From contig NZ_QFRX01000001.1 of the NCBI RefSeq assembly GCF_003143935.1, forward strand, positions 1,746,071 through 1,810,070: DNA of 64,000 bases, given 5' to 3'. Shown here one piece after another: positions 27,051 through 35,722 of the stretch. A program made the position numbers and the translations under genes. The notes beneath the pieces are model-generated. The model did not search any database. It was not told the DNA's origin and was given only the letters and a program-made list of their open reading frames with translations. This DNA is from Streptomyces sp. Act143. GTDB lineage: Bacteria > Actinomycetota > Actinomycetes > Streptomycetales > Streptomycetaceae. Position 1 is the stretch's first letter; each line of letters starts with the position of its first letter.

Positions 27051-29228
27051 TCACGCGTCGGCGAACCGCTCCCCCTTCTCCGCCTTGTCCACCAGCAGCG
27101 CCGGCGGCGTGAACCGCTCCCCGTACCGCTCGGCGAGTTCACGCGCGCGGGCCACGAAACCGGGCAGACCGCCCTCGTAGCCGTTGATGTACTGCAGAAC
27201 GCCGCCCGTCCAGCCAGGGAAGCCGATACCGAAGATCGAACCGATGTTGGCGTCGGCGACCGAGGTCAGGACGCCCTCTTCCAGGAGCTTGACGGTGTCG
27301 AGGGCCTCGGAGAAGAGCATGCGTTCCTGCATGTCCACGAAGGGGATCTCCGCGCCTTCACGGGTGAAGTGCTCACGCAGGCCCGGCCACAGGCCGACGC
27401 GCTTGCCGCTCTCGTCGTAGTCGTAGAAGCCCGCGCCGCCGCTGCGTCCCGGGCGGTCGAACTCGTCGACCATGCGGTCGATGACGGCCTCGGCGGGGTG
27501 CGTCGGCCAGGTGCCGCCCGCCTCCTCGACGGCTCGCTTGGACTCGTTGCGGATCTTGCGCGGGAGCGTGAGCGTGAGTTCGTCCATCAGGGAGAGGACC
27601 TTGGCGGGGTAGCCCGCCTGGGCCGCCGCCTGTTCGACCGACGCGGGCTCGATGCCCTCGCCGACCATTGCGACGCCCTCGTTGATGAAGTGGCCGATCA
27701 CGCGGGAGGTGAAGAAGCCGCGCGAGTCGTTGACGACGATCGGGGTCTTCTTGATCTGCCGGACCAGGTCGAAGGCGCGGGCCAGCGCCTCCTCCCCGGT
27801 CCGCTCGCCCTTGATGATCTCGACGAGCGGCATCTTGTCGACGGGCGAGAAGAAGTGCAGCCCGATGAAGTCGGCCTGGCGCTCCACGCCCTCGGCCAGC
27901 GCGGTGATCGGGAGGGTGGAGGTGTTGGAGCACAGCAGGGCGTCGGGGGCGACGATGCCCTGGATCTCCTGGAAGACCTTGTGCTTGAGCTCGGGGTTCT
28001 CGAAGACCGCCTCGATCACCGCGTCGCAGCCCGCCACGTCCTGCGGGTCGGCCGTGGGCGTGATGCGGGCCAGCAGCGCGTCGGCCTTCTCCTGCGTCGT
28101 ACGGCCCCTGCTCACGGCCTTCGCGCAGAGCTTCTCCGAGTAGGCCTTGCCCTTGGCCGCCGCCTCCGCCGACACGTCCTTCAGGACGACGTCGATGCCC
28201 GCGCGGGCGCACGAGTACGCGATGCCCGCGCCCATCATCCCGGCGCCCAGGACGGCGACCTTGGTGACCTTGCGCGGTTCGACGCCCTTGGGGCGGTTGG
28301 CGCCGGAGTTGACGGCCTGGAGGTCGAAGAAGAACGCCTGGATCATGTTCTTCGAGGTCTGGCCGGCGGCCAGCTCGACGAAGTAGCGGGCCTCGATGAC
28401 CTGGGCGGTCTCGAAGTCGACCTGGGCGCCCTCGACGGCCGCGGCGAGGATGTTGCGCGGGGCCGGGTAGGGCGCGCCATTGGTCTGCTTGCGCAGGTTG
28501 GCCGGGAAGGCGGGCAGGTTGGCCGCGAACTTGGGGTGGGCGGGGGTGCCGCCGGGGATGCGGTAGCCGGGCTTGTCCCAGGGCTGCTGCGACTCGGGGT
28601 TGGCCTCGATGAAGGCGCGCGCCTTGGCGAGCATCTCCTCCTGGGTGGCGGCCACTTCGTGGACCAGGCCGTTGTCCAGGGCGCGCCGCGGGCTGTACTG
28701 GGTGCCCTGGAGCAGCACCTTCAGCAGCGCGTCGGTGATGCCGAGGAGCCGCACCGTGCGGGCCACACCGCCGCCGCCCGGGAGCAGGCCGAGGGTGACC
28801 TCGGGGCAGCCGATCTTCGAGCCCGGCGCGTCGAGGGCGATGCGGTGGTGGCAGGCGAGGGCGATCTCGAAACCGCCGCCGAGCGCGGCGCCGTTCATCG
28901 CGGCGACGACCGGCTTGCCGAGGGTCTCGATGCGGCGGAGGTTGCGCTTGATGGCGAGGCCGCCGTCGAAGAGCTCCTGCGCGGTCTCCGGGGTGACCCG
29001 GATGAGGTCGCGCAGGTCGCCGCCCGCGAAGAAGGTCTTCTTGGCGGAGGTGAAGATGATGCCGCGGATGGAGTCCTTCTCGGCCTCCAGGCGTTCGGTG
29101 ACATGCGCGAGGGAGTCGCGGAACGCCTGGTTCATGGTGTTCGCGGACTGATCGGGGTCGTCGAGGACCAGTGTGACGACGCCGTCGCGGTCCTGCTCCC
29201 AGCGGATGGTGGTGGACTGAGTGCTCAT
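27051..29228 (-). CDS. fadB: fatty acid oxidation complex alpha subunit (enoyl-CoA hydratase / 3-hydroxyacyl-CoA dehydrogenase)
   Basis: A 725-residue bifunctional beta-oxidation enzyme. Residues ~10-195 form the crotonase domain (oxyanion segments [10 protein letters not shown] and [17 protein letters not shown], and catalytic Glu in [12 protein letters not shown]). Residues ~330-510 form the NAD-binding dehydrogenase domain ([16 protein letters not shown], with the [15 protein letters not shown] block holding the catalytic His), followed by two 3HCDH C-terminal domains. It hydrates enoyl-CoA and oxidises 3-hydroxyacyl-CoA in the cytoplasm. It is last in the operon caiB-like - mini-ORF - acyl-CoA dehydrogenase - thiolase - fadB; 43 nt separate it from the thiolase. 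ATG at 29228 with GGAG upstream. Confidence 0.95.
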   Translation of the reverse strand: MSTQSTTIRWEQDRDGVVTLVLDDPDQSANTMNQAFRDSLAHVTERLEAEKDSIRGIIFTSAKKTFFAGGDLRDLIRVTPETAQELFDGGLAIKRNLRRIETLGKPVVAAMNGAALGGGFEIALACHHRIALDAPGSKIGCPEVTLGLLPGGGGVARTVRLLGITDALLKVLLQGTQYSPRRALDNGLVHEVAATQEEMLAKARAFIEANPESQQPWDKPGYRIPGGTPAHPKFAANLPAFPANLRKQTNGAPYPAPRNILAAAVEGAQVDFETAQVIEARYFVELAAGQTSKNMIQAFFFDLQAVNSGANRPKGVEPRKVTKVAVLGAGMMGAGIAYSCARAGIDVVLKDVSAEAAAKGKAYSEKLCAKAVSRGRTTQEKADALLARITPTADPQDVAGCDAVIEAVFENPELKHKVFQEIQGIVAPDALLCSNTSTLPITALAEGVERQADFIGLHFFSPVDKMPLVEIIKGERTGEEALARAFDLVRQIKKTPIVVNDSRGFFTSRVIGHFINEGVAMVGEGIEPASVEQAAAQAGYPAKVLSLMDELTLTLPRKIRNESKRAVEEAGGTWPTHPAEAVIDRMVDEFDRPGRSGGAGFYDYDESGKRVGLWPGLREHFTREGAEIPFVDMQERMLFSEALDTVKLLEEGVLTSVADANIGSIFGIGFPGWTGGVLQYINGYEGGLPGFVARARELAERYGERFTPPALLVDKAEKGERFADA

Positions 29229-29271
29229 GTGGAGGTGCTCCGTGTGATCCGTCGGGTCCGTCGGGAGGGGG

Positions 29272-30486
29272 TCAGATGCGCTCGACGATGGTGGCGATGC
29301 CCATGCCGCCGCCCACGCAGAGCGTGGCGAGGCCGTACCGCTTGTCCTGGCGCTCGAGTTCGTCGATGAGCGAGCCGAGGATCATGGCGCCGGTCGCGCC
29401 GAGCGGGTGGCCGAGGGCGATGGCGCCGCCGTTGACGTTGACCTTGTCCAGGGACAGGCCCATGTCCTTCACGAAGCGCAGGACGACGGCCGCGAAGGCC
29501 TCGTTGATCTCGACGAGGTCGATGTCGTCGATGGTCAGCCCGGCCTTGGCGAGGGCCTTGCGGGTGGCCGGGGCGGGGCCGGTGAGCATGATGGTGGGTT
29601 CGGAGCCGGAGACGGCCGCGGAGACGATCCGCGCGCGGGGGGTGAGGCCGTGGCGCTCGCCGACCTCCTTGGAGCCGATGGCGACCAGGGAGGCGCCGTC
29701 GACGATGCCGGAGGAGTTGCCCGCGTGGTGGACGTGGTCGATCTTCTCGACCCAGTGGTACTTCTGCAGGGCCACCGCGTCGAAGCCGCCCAGTTCGCCG
29801 ATGTCCGCGAAGGACGGCTTGAGCTTGGCGAGGGAGTCGGCGGTCGTGCCGGGGCGCATGTGCTCGTCGTGGTCGAGGACGGTCAGGCCGGCGCGGTCCT
29901 TGACCGGGACGACGGACCGGTCGAAACGGCCCTCCTTCCAGGCGGTCGCCGCGCGCTCCTGCGAGAGGGCCGCGTACTCGTCGACGTCCTTGCGGGTGAA
30001 GCCCTCGATGGTGGCGATGAGGTCGGCGCCGATGCCCTGCGGGACGAAGTTCACGGCGAGGTTGGTCATCGGGTCGTTGAACCAGGCGCCGCCGTCGGAG
30101 GCCATCGGCACCCGGGACATGGACTCGACGCCGCCCGCGAGGACGAGGTCCTCCCAGCCGGAACGGACCTTGGCGGCGGCCAGGTTGACGGCCTCCAGGC
30201 CGGAGGCACAGAAGCGGTTCTCCTGTACGCCCGCGACGGTGTCCGGCAGTCCGGCCGCGATGGCGGCGATGCGGGCGATGTCGGAGCCCTGGTCGCCGAC
30301 CGGGCCGACCACGCCGAGGACGATGTCGTCGATCGCGGCCGGGTCGAGGCCGGGGAAGCGGGCGCGGATCTCGTGGATGAGTCCGACGACCAGGTCGATG
30401 GGCTTGGTGCCGTGCAGGGCGCCGTTCGCCTTACCGCGTCCGCGCGGGGTGCGGATCGCGTCGTACACGTACGCTTCGGTGCTCAC
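29272..30486 (-). CDS. fadA: acetyl-CoA C-acyltransferase (3-ketoacyl-CoA thiolase)
   Basis: A 404-residue degradative thiolase that cleaves 3-ketoacyl-CoA with CoA to give acetyl-CoA and a shortened acyl-CoA. The acyl-accepting Cys93 lies in [13 protein letters not shown]. The second active-site segments are [11 protein letters not shown] and [15 protein letters not shown] (His), and the final Cys is in [14 protein letters not shown] at 30486 follows GAAAGG by about 8 nt. It sits between acyl-CoA dehydrogenase (47 nt upstream) and fadB (43 nt downstream), a standard beta-oxidation arrangement. Confidence 0.95.
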   Translation of the reverse strand: MSTEAYVYDAIRTPRGRGKANGALHGTKPIDLVVGLIHEIRARFPGLDPAAIDDIVLGVVGPVGDQGSDIARIAAIAAGLPDTVAGVQENRFCASGLEAVNLAAAKVRSGWEDLVLAGGVESMSRVPMASDGGAWFNDPMTNLAVNFVPQGIGADLIATIEGFTRKDVDEYAALSQERAATAWKEGRFDRSVVPVKDRAGLTVLDHDEHMRPGTTADSLAKLKPSFADIGELGGFDAVALQKYHWVEKIDHVHHAGNSSGIVDGASLVAIGSKEVGERHGLTPRARIVSAAVSGSEPTIMLTGPAPATRKALAKAGLTIDDIDLVEINEAFAAVVLRFVKDMGLSLDKVNVNGGAIALGHPLGATGAMILGSLIDELERQDKRYGLATLCVGGGMGIATIVERI

Positions 30487-30533
30487 GAGGAAGCCTTTCG
30501 AGGGTGAGGGGCGGAGAGGCTGAGGTCAGGGGG

Positions 30534-31676
30534 TCAGCCGAGCAGGGAACGGCCGATGATCTCCTTCATGATCTCGGTGGTCCCGCCGTAGATGGTCTGG
30601 ATGCGGCCGTCGGTGAAGGCCCGGGCGACGGGGTACTCGCTCATGTAGCCGTAGCCGCCGTGCAGTTGCAGGCAGCGGTCGGCGACCCGCTTCTGCAGTT
30701 CGGTCGCCCACCACTTGGCCATGGAGGCGTGGACGGCGTCGAGTTCGCCGTTCGAGTGCTCCTCGATGCAGCGGTCGAGGAACGTGCGGGTGACGGCGCA
30801 CTCGGTGGCCATCTCGGCTATCTCGAACCGGATGTGCTGCTTGGTGGCGAGCGGCCGGCCGAAGGCCTCGCGCTCCTTGACGTACGCCGTGGTGATCTCC
30901 AGGAGGTGCTCGGCGGCGGCGATCGCGGAGACGGCGATGCTCAGGCGCTCCTGGGCGAGGTTCGTCATCAGGTGGAGGAACGCGCCGTTGAGCTCGCCGA
31001 GGAGATTCTCCTTGGGGACCCGTACGTCGTGGAAGAACAGCTCGGCCGTGTCCTGCGCCTTCTGGCCGATCTTGTCGAGGTTGCGACCGCGCTCGAACCC
31101 CTCCGCGCCGCGCTCGACGACCAGCAGCGACAGCCCGTGGGCGCCGCCCTCGGGGGTGGTCTTCGCGACGACGATCACCAGGTCGGCGAGGATGCCGTTG
31201 GAGATGAAGGTCTTGGAGCCGTTGAGGACCCAGTGGTCGCCGCGGTCCTCCGCGTGGGTGCGGATGCCCTGGAGGTCGGAGCCCGCGCCGGGTTCGGTCA
31301 TGGCGATGGCGGTGATCAGCGAGCCGTCGCAGAAGCCGGGCAGCCAGCGGCGCTTCTGCTCGTCGGTGGCCAGGCCGGTCAGATACGGGCCGATGATGTC
31401 GTTGTGCAGGCCGAGGGCGAGGCCGGGGGCGCCCGCGCGCGTGAACTCCTCGGCGAGCACGGCGGAGTAGCGGAAGTCGGGCGTGCCGCCACCGCCGTAC
31501 TCCTCGGGCACGGCGAGGCCGAGCAGGCCCTGCTTGCCGGCCGCGCGCCAGGCCTCGCGGGAGACGATGCCGTCCTTCTCCCACTGCGCGTAGTGCGGCA
31601 GCACCTCGCGGTCGAGGAAGGCGCGCACGGTCTCGCGGAACGCGTCGTGCTCGGGGGCGAAGATCTGGCGTTTCAT
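30534..31676 (-). CDS. acyl-CoA dehydrogenase
   Basis: A 380-residue FAD enzyme that introduces the alpha,beta double bond into an acyl-CoA, passing electrons to electron-transfer flavoprotein. The FAD/substrate motif ITAIAMTEPGAGSDLQGI, the middle beta-domain, and the C-terminal helical part with LQLHGGYGYMSEYPVARAFTD and IYGGTTEIMKEIIGR (region of the catalytic glutamate) are all present. Two in-frame ATGs compete: 31676 (MKRQIFAPEHD, matching usual family starts) and 31685, whose ATGA overlaps the stop of the preceding mini-ORF. Translational coupling argues for use of 31685 in vivo; homologue length argues for 31676. Confidence 0.93.
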   Translation of the reverse strand: MKRQIFAPEHDAFRETVRAFLDREVLPHYAQWEKDGIVSREAWRAAGKQGLLGLAVPEEYGGGGTPDFRYSAVLAEEFTRAGAPGLALGLHNDIIGPYLTGLATDEQKRRWLPGFCDGSLITAIAMTEPGAGSDLQGIRTHAEDRGDHWVLNGSKTFISNGILADLVIVVAKTTPEGGAHGLSLLVVERGAEGFERGRNLDKIGQKAQDTAELFFHDVRVPKENLLGELNGAFLHLMTNLAQERLSIAVSAIAAAEHLLEITTAYVKEREAFGRPLATKQHIRFEIAEMATECAVTRTFLDRCIEEHSNGELDAVHASMAKWWATELQKRVADRCLQLHGGYGYMSEYPVARAFTDGRIQTIYGGTTEIMKEIIGRSLLG

Positions 31677-31681
31677 TCCGC

Positions 31682-31759
31682 TCATTCCGCTTCGAGGCCT
31701 TTCATGGATTCCTGGCCGTTCATGGGCTTCTGCCCTGTCATCGCTTTCCGGCCCCTCAT
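31682..31759 (-). CDS. 25-codon repeat mini-ORF bridging caiB-like and acyl-CoA dehydrogenase genes
   Basis: The gap between the racemase and dehydrogenase genes is filled exactly by a 25-codon frame. Its ATG (31759) shares ATGA with the racemase stop, and its stop (31684-31682) shares ATGA with the dehydrogenase ATG at 31685. It consists of four 18-nt units, each beginning with an in-frame ATG (31759, 31741, 31723, 31705); units read M-x-G-x-x-x, e.g. MRGRKA and MNGQES. It may act as a re-initiation relay passing ribosomes to the dehydrogenase gene, or be a by-product of duplication of the start region. No known family. Confidence 0.5.
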   Translation of the reverse strand: MRGRKAMTGQKPMNGQESMKGLEAE

Positions 31760-32901
31760 CGGTTCTCGTCCTTCGCGAGGTCCGGTACGTCCCAGTCGCG
31801 GGCCACGGCCGCGGTGTCGGCGCCGGGCCTGGCCGGGCCGGTCCGTACGGTCGTCGGGGTCGCCGAGAAGCGGGGTGCGGGGGCGGGCTGGGTGATGCCG
31901 CCGTGGTCGGTGAAGGTGCCGCGGGCGGCGAGGTGCGGGTGGTGCGGGGCCTCGGCCAGCGACAGGACCGGTGCCACGCAGGCGTCGGTGCCGTCGAAGG
32001 CGGCCGTCCATGCGTCCCGCGTACGGGACTTGAAGCGGGCGGCGACGGCCTCGCGCAGTTCGCCCCAGCGGGTCCAGTCCTTGCGTGCGTCGGCATGCTC
32101 CGGGATGCCGAGGACGCGGACGAACTCGTCGTAGAACTGCGGCTCCAGGGCGCCGACGGCCATGTACCGGCCGTCGGCGGTCTCGTACGTCCCGTAGTAC
32201 GGGCAGCCGCCGTCCAGGAGGTTGGCGCCGCGCCGGTCCTGCCAGCCGCCGGCCGCGACCATGCCGTGGATCATCGCGGCGAGGTGCGAGGTGCCGTCGA
32301 CGATGGCGGCGTCGACGACCTGGCCGGCGCCGGTCACGCGCGCGTGATGGAGGGCGGCGAGCACGCCGACGACGAGGTACAGGGAGCCGCCCGCGTAGTC
32401 GCCGAGGAGGTTGGCGGGGACGGCCGGGGGTTCGCCGGGGCTGCCGATCATGCCGAGGGTGCCGGTGAGGGCGATGTAGCCGATGTCGTGCCCGGCGCGC
32501 CGGGCGAGGGGGCCTTCCTGGCCCCAGCCGGTCATCCGGCCGTAGACGAGCCGCGGGTTGCGGGCGTGGCAGGCCTCCGGACCGACGCCCAGACGCTCCG
32601 CGACGCCGGGGCGGTAGCCCTCGACGAGGATGTCGGCGCGCGTGGCGAGGTCGAGGACGCGCGCGGCGCCCTCGGGAGCCTTGAGGTCGACGATCACCGA
32701 GCGTTTGTTGCGGTTGGTGACGTCGTACGCCGGGTCGATCGCGAGGCCGGGTCCGCCGGGCCGGTCGACGCGTACGACGTCGGCGCCGAGGTCGGCGAGG
32801 AGCATGGCGGCGAACGGGCCCGGTCCGATGCCGGCCAGTTCGAGCACGCGTACGCCGGTGAGCGGGCCGTGCCCGGGCTCCGGCCTCGTCGCCGTCGTCA
32901 T
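31756..32901 (-). CDS. CaiB/BaiF family CoA-transferase, alpha-methylacyl-CoA racemase-like
   Basis: A 381-residue class III CoA-transferase-fold protein. The active-site pattern of alpha-methylacyl-CoA racemase can be read: His138 in RAGHDIGYIALTG, Asp168 in NLLGDYAGGS, and a Glu in YETADGRYMAVGALEPQFY. It would epimerise 2-methyl-branched acyl-CoAs so that the (2S) form enters beta-oxidation, which fits its place at the head of an operon with acyl-CoA dehydrogenase, thiolase and FadB, and the abundance of iso/anteiso and methyl-branched lipids in Streptomyces. Start ATG 32901 has GGGGG upstream. Its stop overlaps the mini-ORF start by ATGA. Divergent from the enoyl-reductase-like gene over 201 bp holding two palindromes. 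Confidence 0.9.
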   Translation of the reverse strand: MTTATRPEPGHGPLTGVRVLELAGIGPGPFAAMLLADLGADVVRVDRPGGPGLAIDPAYDVTNRNKRSVIVDLKAPEGAARVLDLATRADILVEGYRPGVAERLGVGPEACHARNPRLVYGRMTGWGQEGPLARRAGHDIGYIALTGTLGMIGSPGEPPAVPANLLGDYAGGSLYLVVGVLAALHHARVTGAGQVVDAAIVDGTSHLAAMIHGMVAAGGWQDRRGANLLDGGCPYYGTYETADGRYMAVGALEPQFYDEFVRVLGIPEHADARKDWTRWGELREAVAARFKSRTRDAWTAAFDGTDACVAPVLSLAEAPHHPHLAARGTFTDHGGITQPAPAPRFSATPTTVRTGPARPGADTAAVARDWDVPDLAKDENR

Positions 32902-32965
32902 CCAGCCCCCATGTCCTTCGGCCCGCGAGGGCGTGACACAACTGATGTAACACCAGTGATGCTAA

Positions 32966-33008
32966 GAACGCGTTCCATCGGGCACAAGACCTGAGCGAGC
33001 AAGCGCTT
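32966..33008. promoter_or_regulatory. two palindromes in the divergent acyl-CoA operon / enoyl reductase region
   Basis: GAACGCGTTC (32966-32975) is a perfect 10-bp palindrome, and AAGCGCTT (33001-33008) is a perfect 8-bp one flanked by AGC on the left and AGC on the right. Both lie midway between the divergent starts at 32901 and 33103. Sites of these types are commonly bound by TetR-family acyl-CoA-responsive repressors in actinobacteria; no such regulator gene lies in this window, so the assignment is inference. Confidence 0.45.
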
Positions 33009-33102
33009 AGCCAAATTACCGATGGGTCACCGTCCGGGCCCGTCTGCTGTCACGCTAGCCTCGGCCACCGACAACGGCGCGTGCTGGCGGACGAGAGGTG
33101 TC

Positions 33103-34281
33103 ATGAGCAGGCTGAACAGGACGGACCGTCCGTACGACATCGTGCTCTTCGGGGCGACCGGTTTCGTGGGGACGCTCACCGCCGAGTACCTCGCCGCGCA
33201 CGCGCCCGAGGGGCTGCGCTGGGCGATCGCCGGCCGCAGCGAGAAGAGGCTTCAGGCGCTGCGCGAGCGGCTGCCGGGCGGCGCGGAGGTCGGCGTGCTG
33301 CGGGCCGACGTGGCCGAACCGGCCTCGCTGCGGGCGCTCGCCGAGCACGCGCGCGTGGTCGCCACGACGGTAGGACCCTATGTGACCTACGGCGAGGAAC
33401 TGGTCGCCGCCTGCGCCGAGACGGGTGCGGACTATCTCGACCTGACCGGTGAGCCGGAGTTCGTGGACCTCATGTACGTCCGCCATGACGCACGCGCGCG
33501 GGAGACCGGGGCGCGGCTGGTGCACGCGTGCGGTTTCGACTCGGTGCCGCACGACCTCGGCGCCTACTTCACGGTGCGGCAGCTCCCGGAGGGGGTGCCG
33601 CTGCGGGTGGACGGGTTCGTGACGGCCGACGCGATGTTCTCGGGCGGTACGTTCGCCTCGGCGCTGAACCAGTTCGCGCGCGGTCGGCAGATGCTGGCCG
33701 CCGCGCGGGACCGGGGGCGGCACGAGCCGCGTCTGGTGGGGCGCCGGGCCACGACGCCGAACGGCGCGCCCCGGTTCGCCGGGGAGGTCGGCGCCTGGGC
33801 GCTGCCGCTGCCGACGATCGACGCGCAGATCGTGGGCCGGTCGGCCAGGGCGCTGGAACGTTACGGCCCCGACTTCCGTTACCGCCACTACGCGGCCGTC
33901 CGCCGCCTGCCGGTGGCCGTGGGCGGGGTCGCCGCGGTCGGGGCGCTGTTCGCGGCGGCCCAACTGCCGCCCGCGCGGCGCTGGTTGTCGGGCCGGGTCA
34001 AGCCCGGGGACGGGCCGAGCGCGGAGAAGCGGGCGAAGAGCTGGTTCTCGGTGCGTTTCGTGGGCGAGGGCGGCGGCCGGCAGGTGTTCACGGAGGTCTC
34101 GGGCGGCGACCCGGGCTACGACGAGACGGCGAAGATGTTCGCCGAGGCGGCGCTCTGCCTCGCCCTCGACGAACTTCCGCCGACGGCCGGCCAGGTCACG
34201 ACGGCCGTCGCGATGGGCGACGCGCTGATCGAGCGGCTGCGCACGGCGGGGATCGTGTTTCGGGTGGCGCGGAGGAGGTAG
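33103..34281 (+). CDS. trans-acting enoyl reductase / saccharopine dehydrogenase-like family protein
   Basis: A 392-residue NAD(P)-binding protein of the family that includes the mycobacterial trans-acting enoyl reductase (Rv2953 type). The Rossmann start is YDIVLFGATGFVGTLTAEYLA near residue 11. The conserved block ACGFDSVPHDLGAYF, and the middle hydrophobic helix VAVGGVAAVGALFAAAQLPP, agree with the family, whose members are often membrane-associated. In mycobacteria the homologue reduces a polyketide intermediate in trans; here no PKS adjoins and the substrate is unknown. ATG at 33103 follows AGAGG; it is divergent from the acyl-CoA operon and could act on its products. Confidence 0.87.
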   Translation: MSRLNRTDRPYDIVLFGATGFVGTLTAEYLAAHAPEGLRWAIAGRSEKRLQALRERLPGGAEVGVLRADVAEPASLRALAEHARVVATTVGPYVTYGEELVAACAETGADYLDLTGEPEFVDLMYVRHDARARETGARLVHACGFDSVPHDLGAYFTVRQLPEGVPLRVDGFVTADAMFSGGTFASALNQFARGRQMLAAARDRGRHEPRLVGRRATTPNGAPRFAGEVGAWALPLPTIDAQIVGRSARALERYGPDFRYRHYAAVRRLPVAVGGVAAVGALFAAAQLPPARRWLSGRVKPGDGPSAEKRAKSWFSVRFVGEGGGRQVFTEVSGGDPGYDETAKMFAEAALCLALDELPPTAGQVTTAVAMGDALIERLRTAGIVFRVARRR

Positions 34282-34325
34282 GGCGCGGGGGTCCGGCCGG
34301 GGGGGGCGCGTCGCGCTCCTCAATG

Positions 34326-34500
34326 CCTCAGCCCTGAGTCTCCCGCCGTGCGCCCTCAGCCCTGAGTCTCCCGCCGTGTGCCCTCAGCCCTGCGTCTCCC
34401 GCCGTGCGCCCTCAGCCCTCAGCCCTCAGCCGTCCGTCGCGCGTCCTCAGCCCTCGGCCGTCCGTCGCGCGTCCTCAGCCCTCGGCCGTCCGCCGTGCGC
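34326..34500. repeat. 28-bp minisatellite, six units
   Basis: Six head-to-tail units start at 34326, 34354, 34382, 34410, 34445 and 34473. All begin CCTCAGCCCT. The first three continue with GAGTCTCCCGCCG-type sequence, the last three with CGGCCGTCCGTCGCG-type sequence. Unit four is 35 nt, with an extra 7 nt. It occupies the convergent gap between the enoyl-reductase-like gene (ends 34281) and the MDMPI gene (ends 34527). No gene is supported inside it. Confidence 0.92.
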
Positions 34501-34526
34501 CCACAGCCTTTACAGCCCTCACAGCC

Positions 34527-35183
34527 TCAGCCGAGGACGAGCGGGAGCTTGGCGGCCAGTGTGGCGAGTTCGGCGCGCTCCGCGTCGGTCGGGGCGCGGC
34601 GGCCGGTGCCGATGAGCAGGGCGTCCGTGTCGCTGAACGACGCGGGGAACGCGGCGCCGGCGATCTGCTCCAGCAGCGCGCGGGAGCGGGCCGTTCCCTC
34701 GCTCGGCGGCCCCGGCACGTCCGGCAGGTGGGCGATCAGGTCGAGGTGGTGCAGCGTCCATTCCAGGACGTAGGCACCGAGGTAGTCGCCGACGGTGAGG
34801 ACCATGTCCTGGGTGCTCACCACCGCGGCGGGGTCGGCGAGCCGGGCCGCGCGTCCGGCGGCGGAACCGACGTCGTCGAGGTGGAACTTGAGCAGATGCG
34901 GCTCCTGGTACGCGGCGGCGAGCCGGACGATCAGCGCGTCGAGCGGGTCGTTGCCGTCGGGCGCCTCGTCGGCGACGTGCCAGTAGGTGACGGAGTCGGC
35001 GGTGGGTTCCGTGTCGGCGGGAGTGACGAGGGTGATCAGCACGTCCTGGGCGTCGATCACCAGGTGGCACACCAGATCCCGCACCAGCCACCCGGCACAG
35101 CCGGAGGGCTTCTCGAAGTCCTCGTCCGGAAGTTCCGCGACCGCCGTGCGCAACGCCGCCCACGCCTGCGAGAAGAGATCCAC
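34527..35183 (-). CDS. maleylpyruvate isomerase N-terminal-type (MDMPI/DinB-like) protein
   Basis: A 218-residue four-helix-bundle protein of the mycothiol-dependent maleylpyruvate isomerase-like superfamily. Seen: the opening helix with LPDEDFEKPSGCAGWLVRDLVCHLVIDAQD (the His of VCHLV is a usual metal ligand), and EWTLHHLDLIAHLP with the second His pair. It is expected to bind a divalent metal and use mycothiol, as many Streptomyces paralogues do; the reaction is unknown. GTG at 35183 has no strong ribosome-binding site. It is transcribed toward the minisatellite. Confidence 0.8.
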   Translation of the reverse strand: MDLFSQAWAALRTAVAELPDEDFEKPSGCAGWLVRDLVCHLVIDAQDVLITLVTPADTEPTADSVTYWHVADEAPDGNDPLDALIVRLAAAYQEPHLLKFHLDDVGSAAGRAARLADPAAVVSTQDMVLTVGDYLGAYVLEWTLHHLDLIAHLPDVPGPPSEGTARSRALLEQIAGAAFPASFSDTDALLIGTGRRAPTDAERAELATLAAKLPLVLG

Positions 35184-35238
35184 CGGGGCAAGTTAGTGCG
35201 CCGCGGGAACACCTCACAAGCGCTTTGCCCGGCGTGCC

Positions 35239-35400
35239 CTACAGCGGCCAGGTGGCCACCGTGTAGATCATCCCGCAGATCCAGGCGAGCCCGGCGAGCA
35301 CGGCCAGGACGAGCGCGGCCGTCACGGCCCGCTCGACGGGCCGGTTGGGGTCGGAGAGGGGCTTGGGCGATCGGTGGCGGGGCATACGGTGCGTCGTCAT
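35239..35400 (-). CDS. small single-pass membrane protein, 53 residues
   Basis: The frame begins with ATG at 35400 (MTTHRMPRHRSPKPLSD), has a basic N-terminus and then one hydrophobic helix of about 20 residues (AALVLAVLAGLAWICGMIYT), ending ATWPL. The positive-inside rule puts the N-terminus in the cytoplasm. GGCAGG lies some distance upstream of the ATG; a shorter form could start at the second Met. No function is known. It is on the same strand as the MDMPI gene (55 nt upstream of it) and may be co-transcribed. Confidence 0.55.
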   Translation of the reverse strand: MTTHRMPRHRSPKPLSDPNRPVERAVTAALVLAVLAGLAWICGMIYTVATWPL

Positions 35401-35462
35401 GCGGCACAGCCTGCCGATCACGACGGCACGCCCACATCCGTACAGGTACTCAGTTCACGTAC

Positions 35463-35687
35463 TCAGGAGCCGAGTACGGCCTCCACGCGCGCGTGCGTCC
35501 CGGGATCGCCGGCGGCTGCCAAGCGGGCGAGAGGGCCGATCCGCCACCCCGCGTGATGGTTGAAGTACGGGGGCGGCCCGGCCGCGTTGTGGGCGACCTC
35601 GGCGACGAGTTCGGCGAGACGGAACAGCGCCTGCTGCTCCGCCGTGAGCCCGTCAAGCGGAGCGCCGGAACGGATCCGCTCGAACAC
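35463..35687 (-). CDS. small conserved soluble protein after endonuclease V
   Basis: A frame encoding at least 74 residues: FERIRSGAPLDGLTAEQQALF, then LAELVAEVAHNAAGPPPYFNHHAGWRIGPLARL. It is helical with a His/Asn-rich PYFNHHAGW turn. The start is unresolved. The GTG at 35687 has GAGG close upstream, but the coding look (DRERWHRGREV) continues back to a CTG at 35726 that overlaps the endonuclease V stop as CTGA. The frame is open further to 35774, inside the endonuclease gene. No known function; likely co-transcribed with endonuclease V. Confidence 0.55.
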   Translation of the reverse strand: MFERIRSGAPLDGLTAEQQALFRLAELVAEVAHNAAGPPPYFNHHAGWRIGPLARLAAAGDPGTHARVEAVLGS

Positions 35688-35722
35688 CTCGCGGCCTCGG
35701 TGCCACCGCTCGCGGTCGCCCG

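Noticed and set aside
27021..29369. 782-codon plus-strand frame opposite fadB
   Set aside because: Shadow frame of a gene with full catalytic motifs on the other strand.
27051..32901. Secondary-metabolite cluster around the acyl-CoA genes
   Set aside because: Only beta-oxidation functions are present; no polyketide or peptide synthetase, carrier protein or tailoring genes.
34326..34500. CRISPR array
   Set aside because: Units are contiguous without spacers; there are no cas genes in the window.
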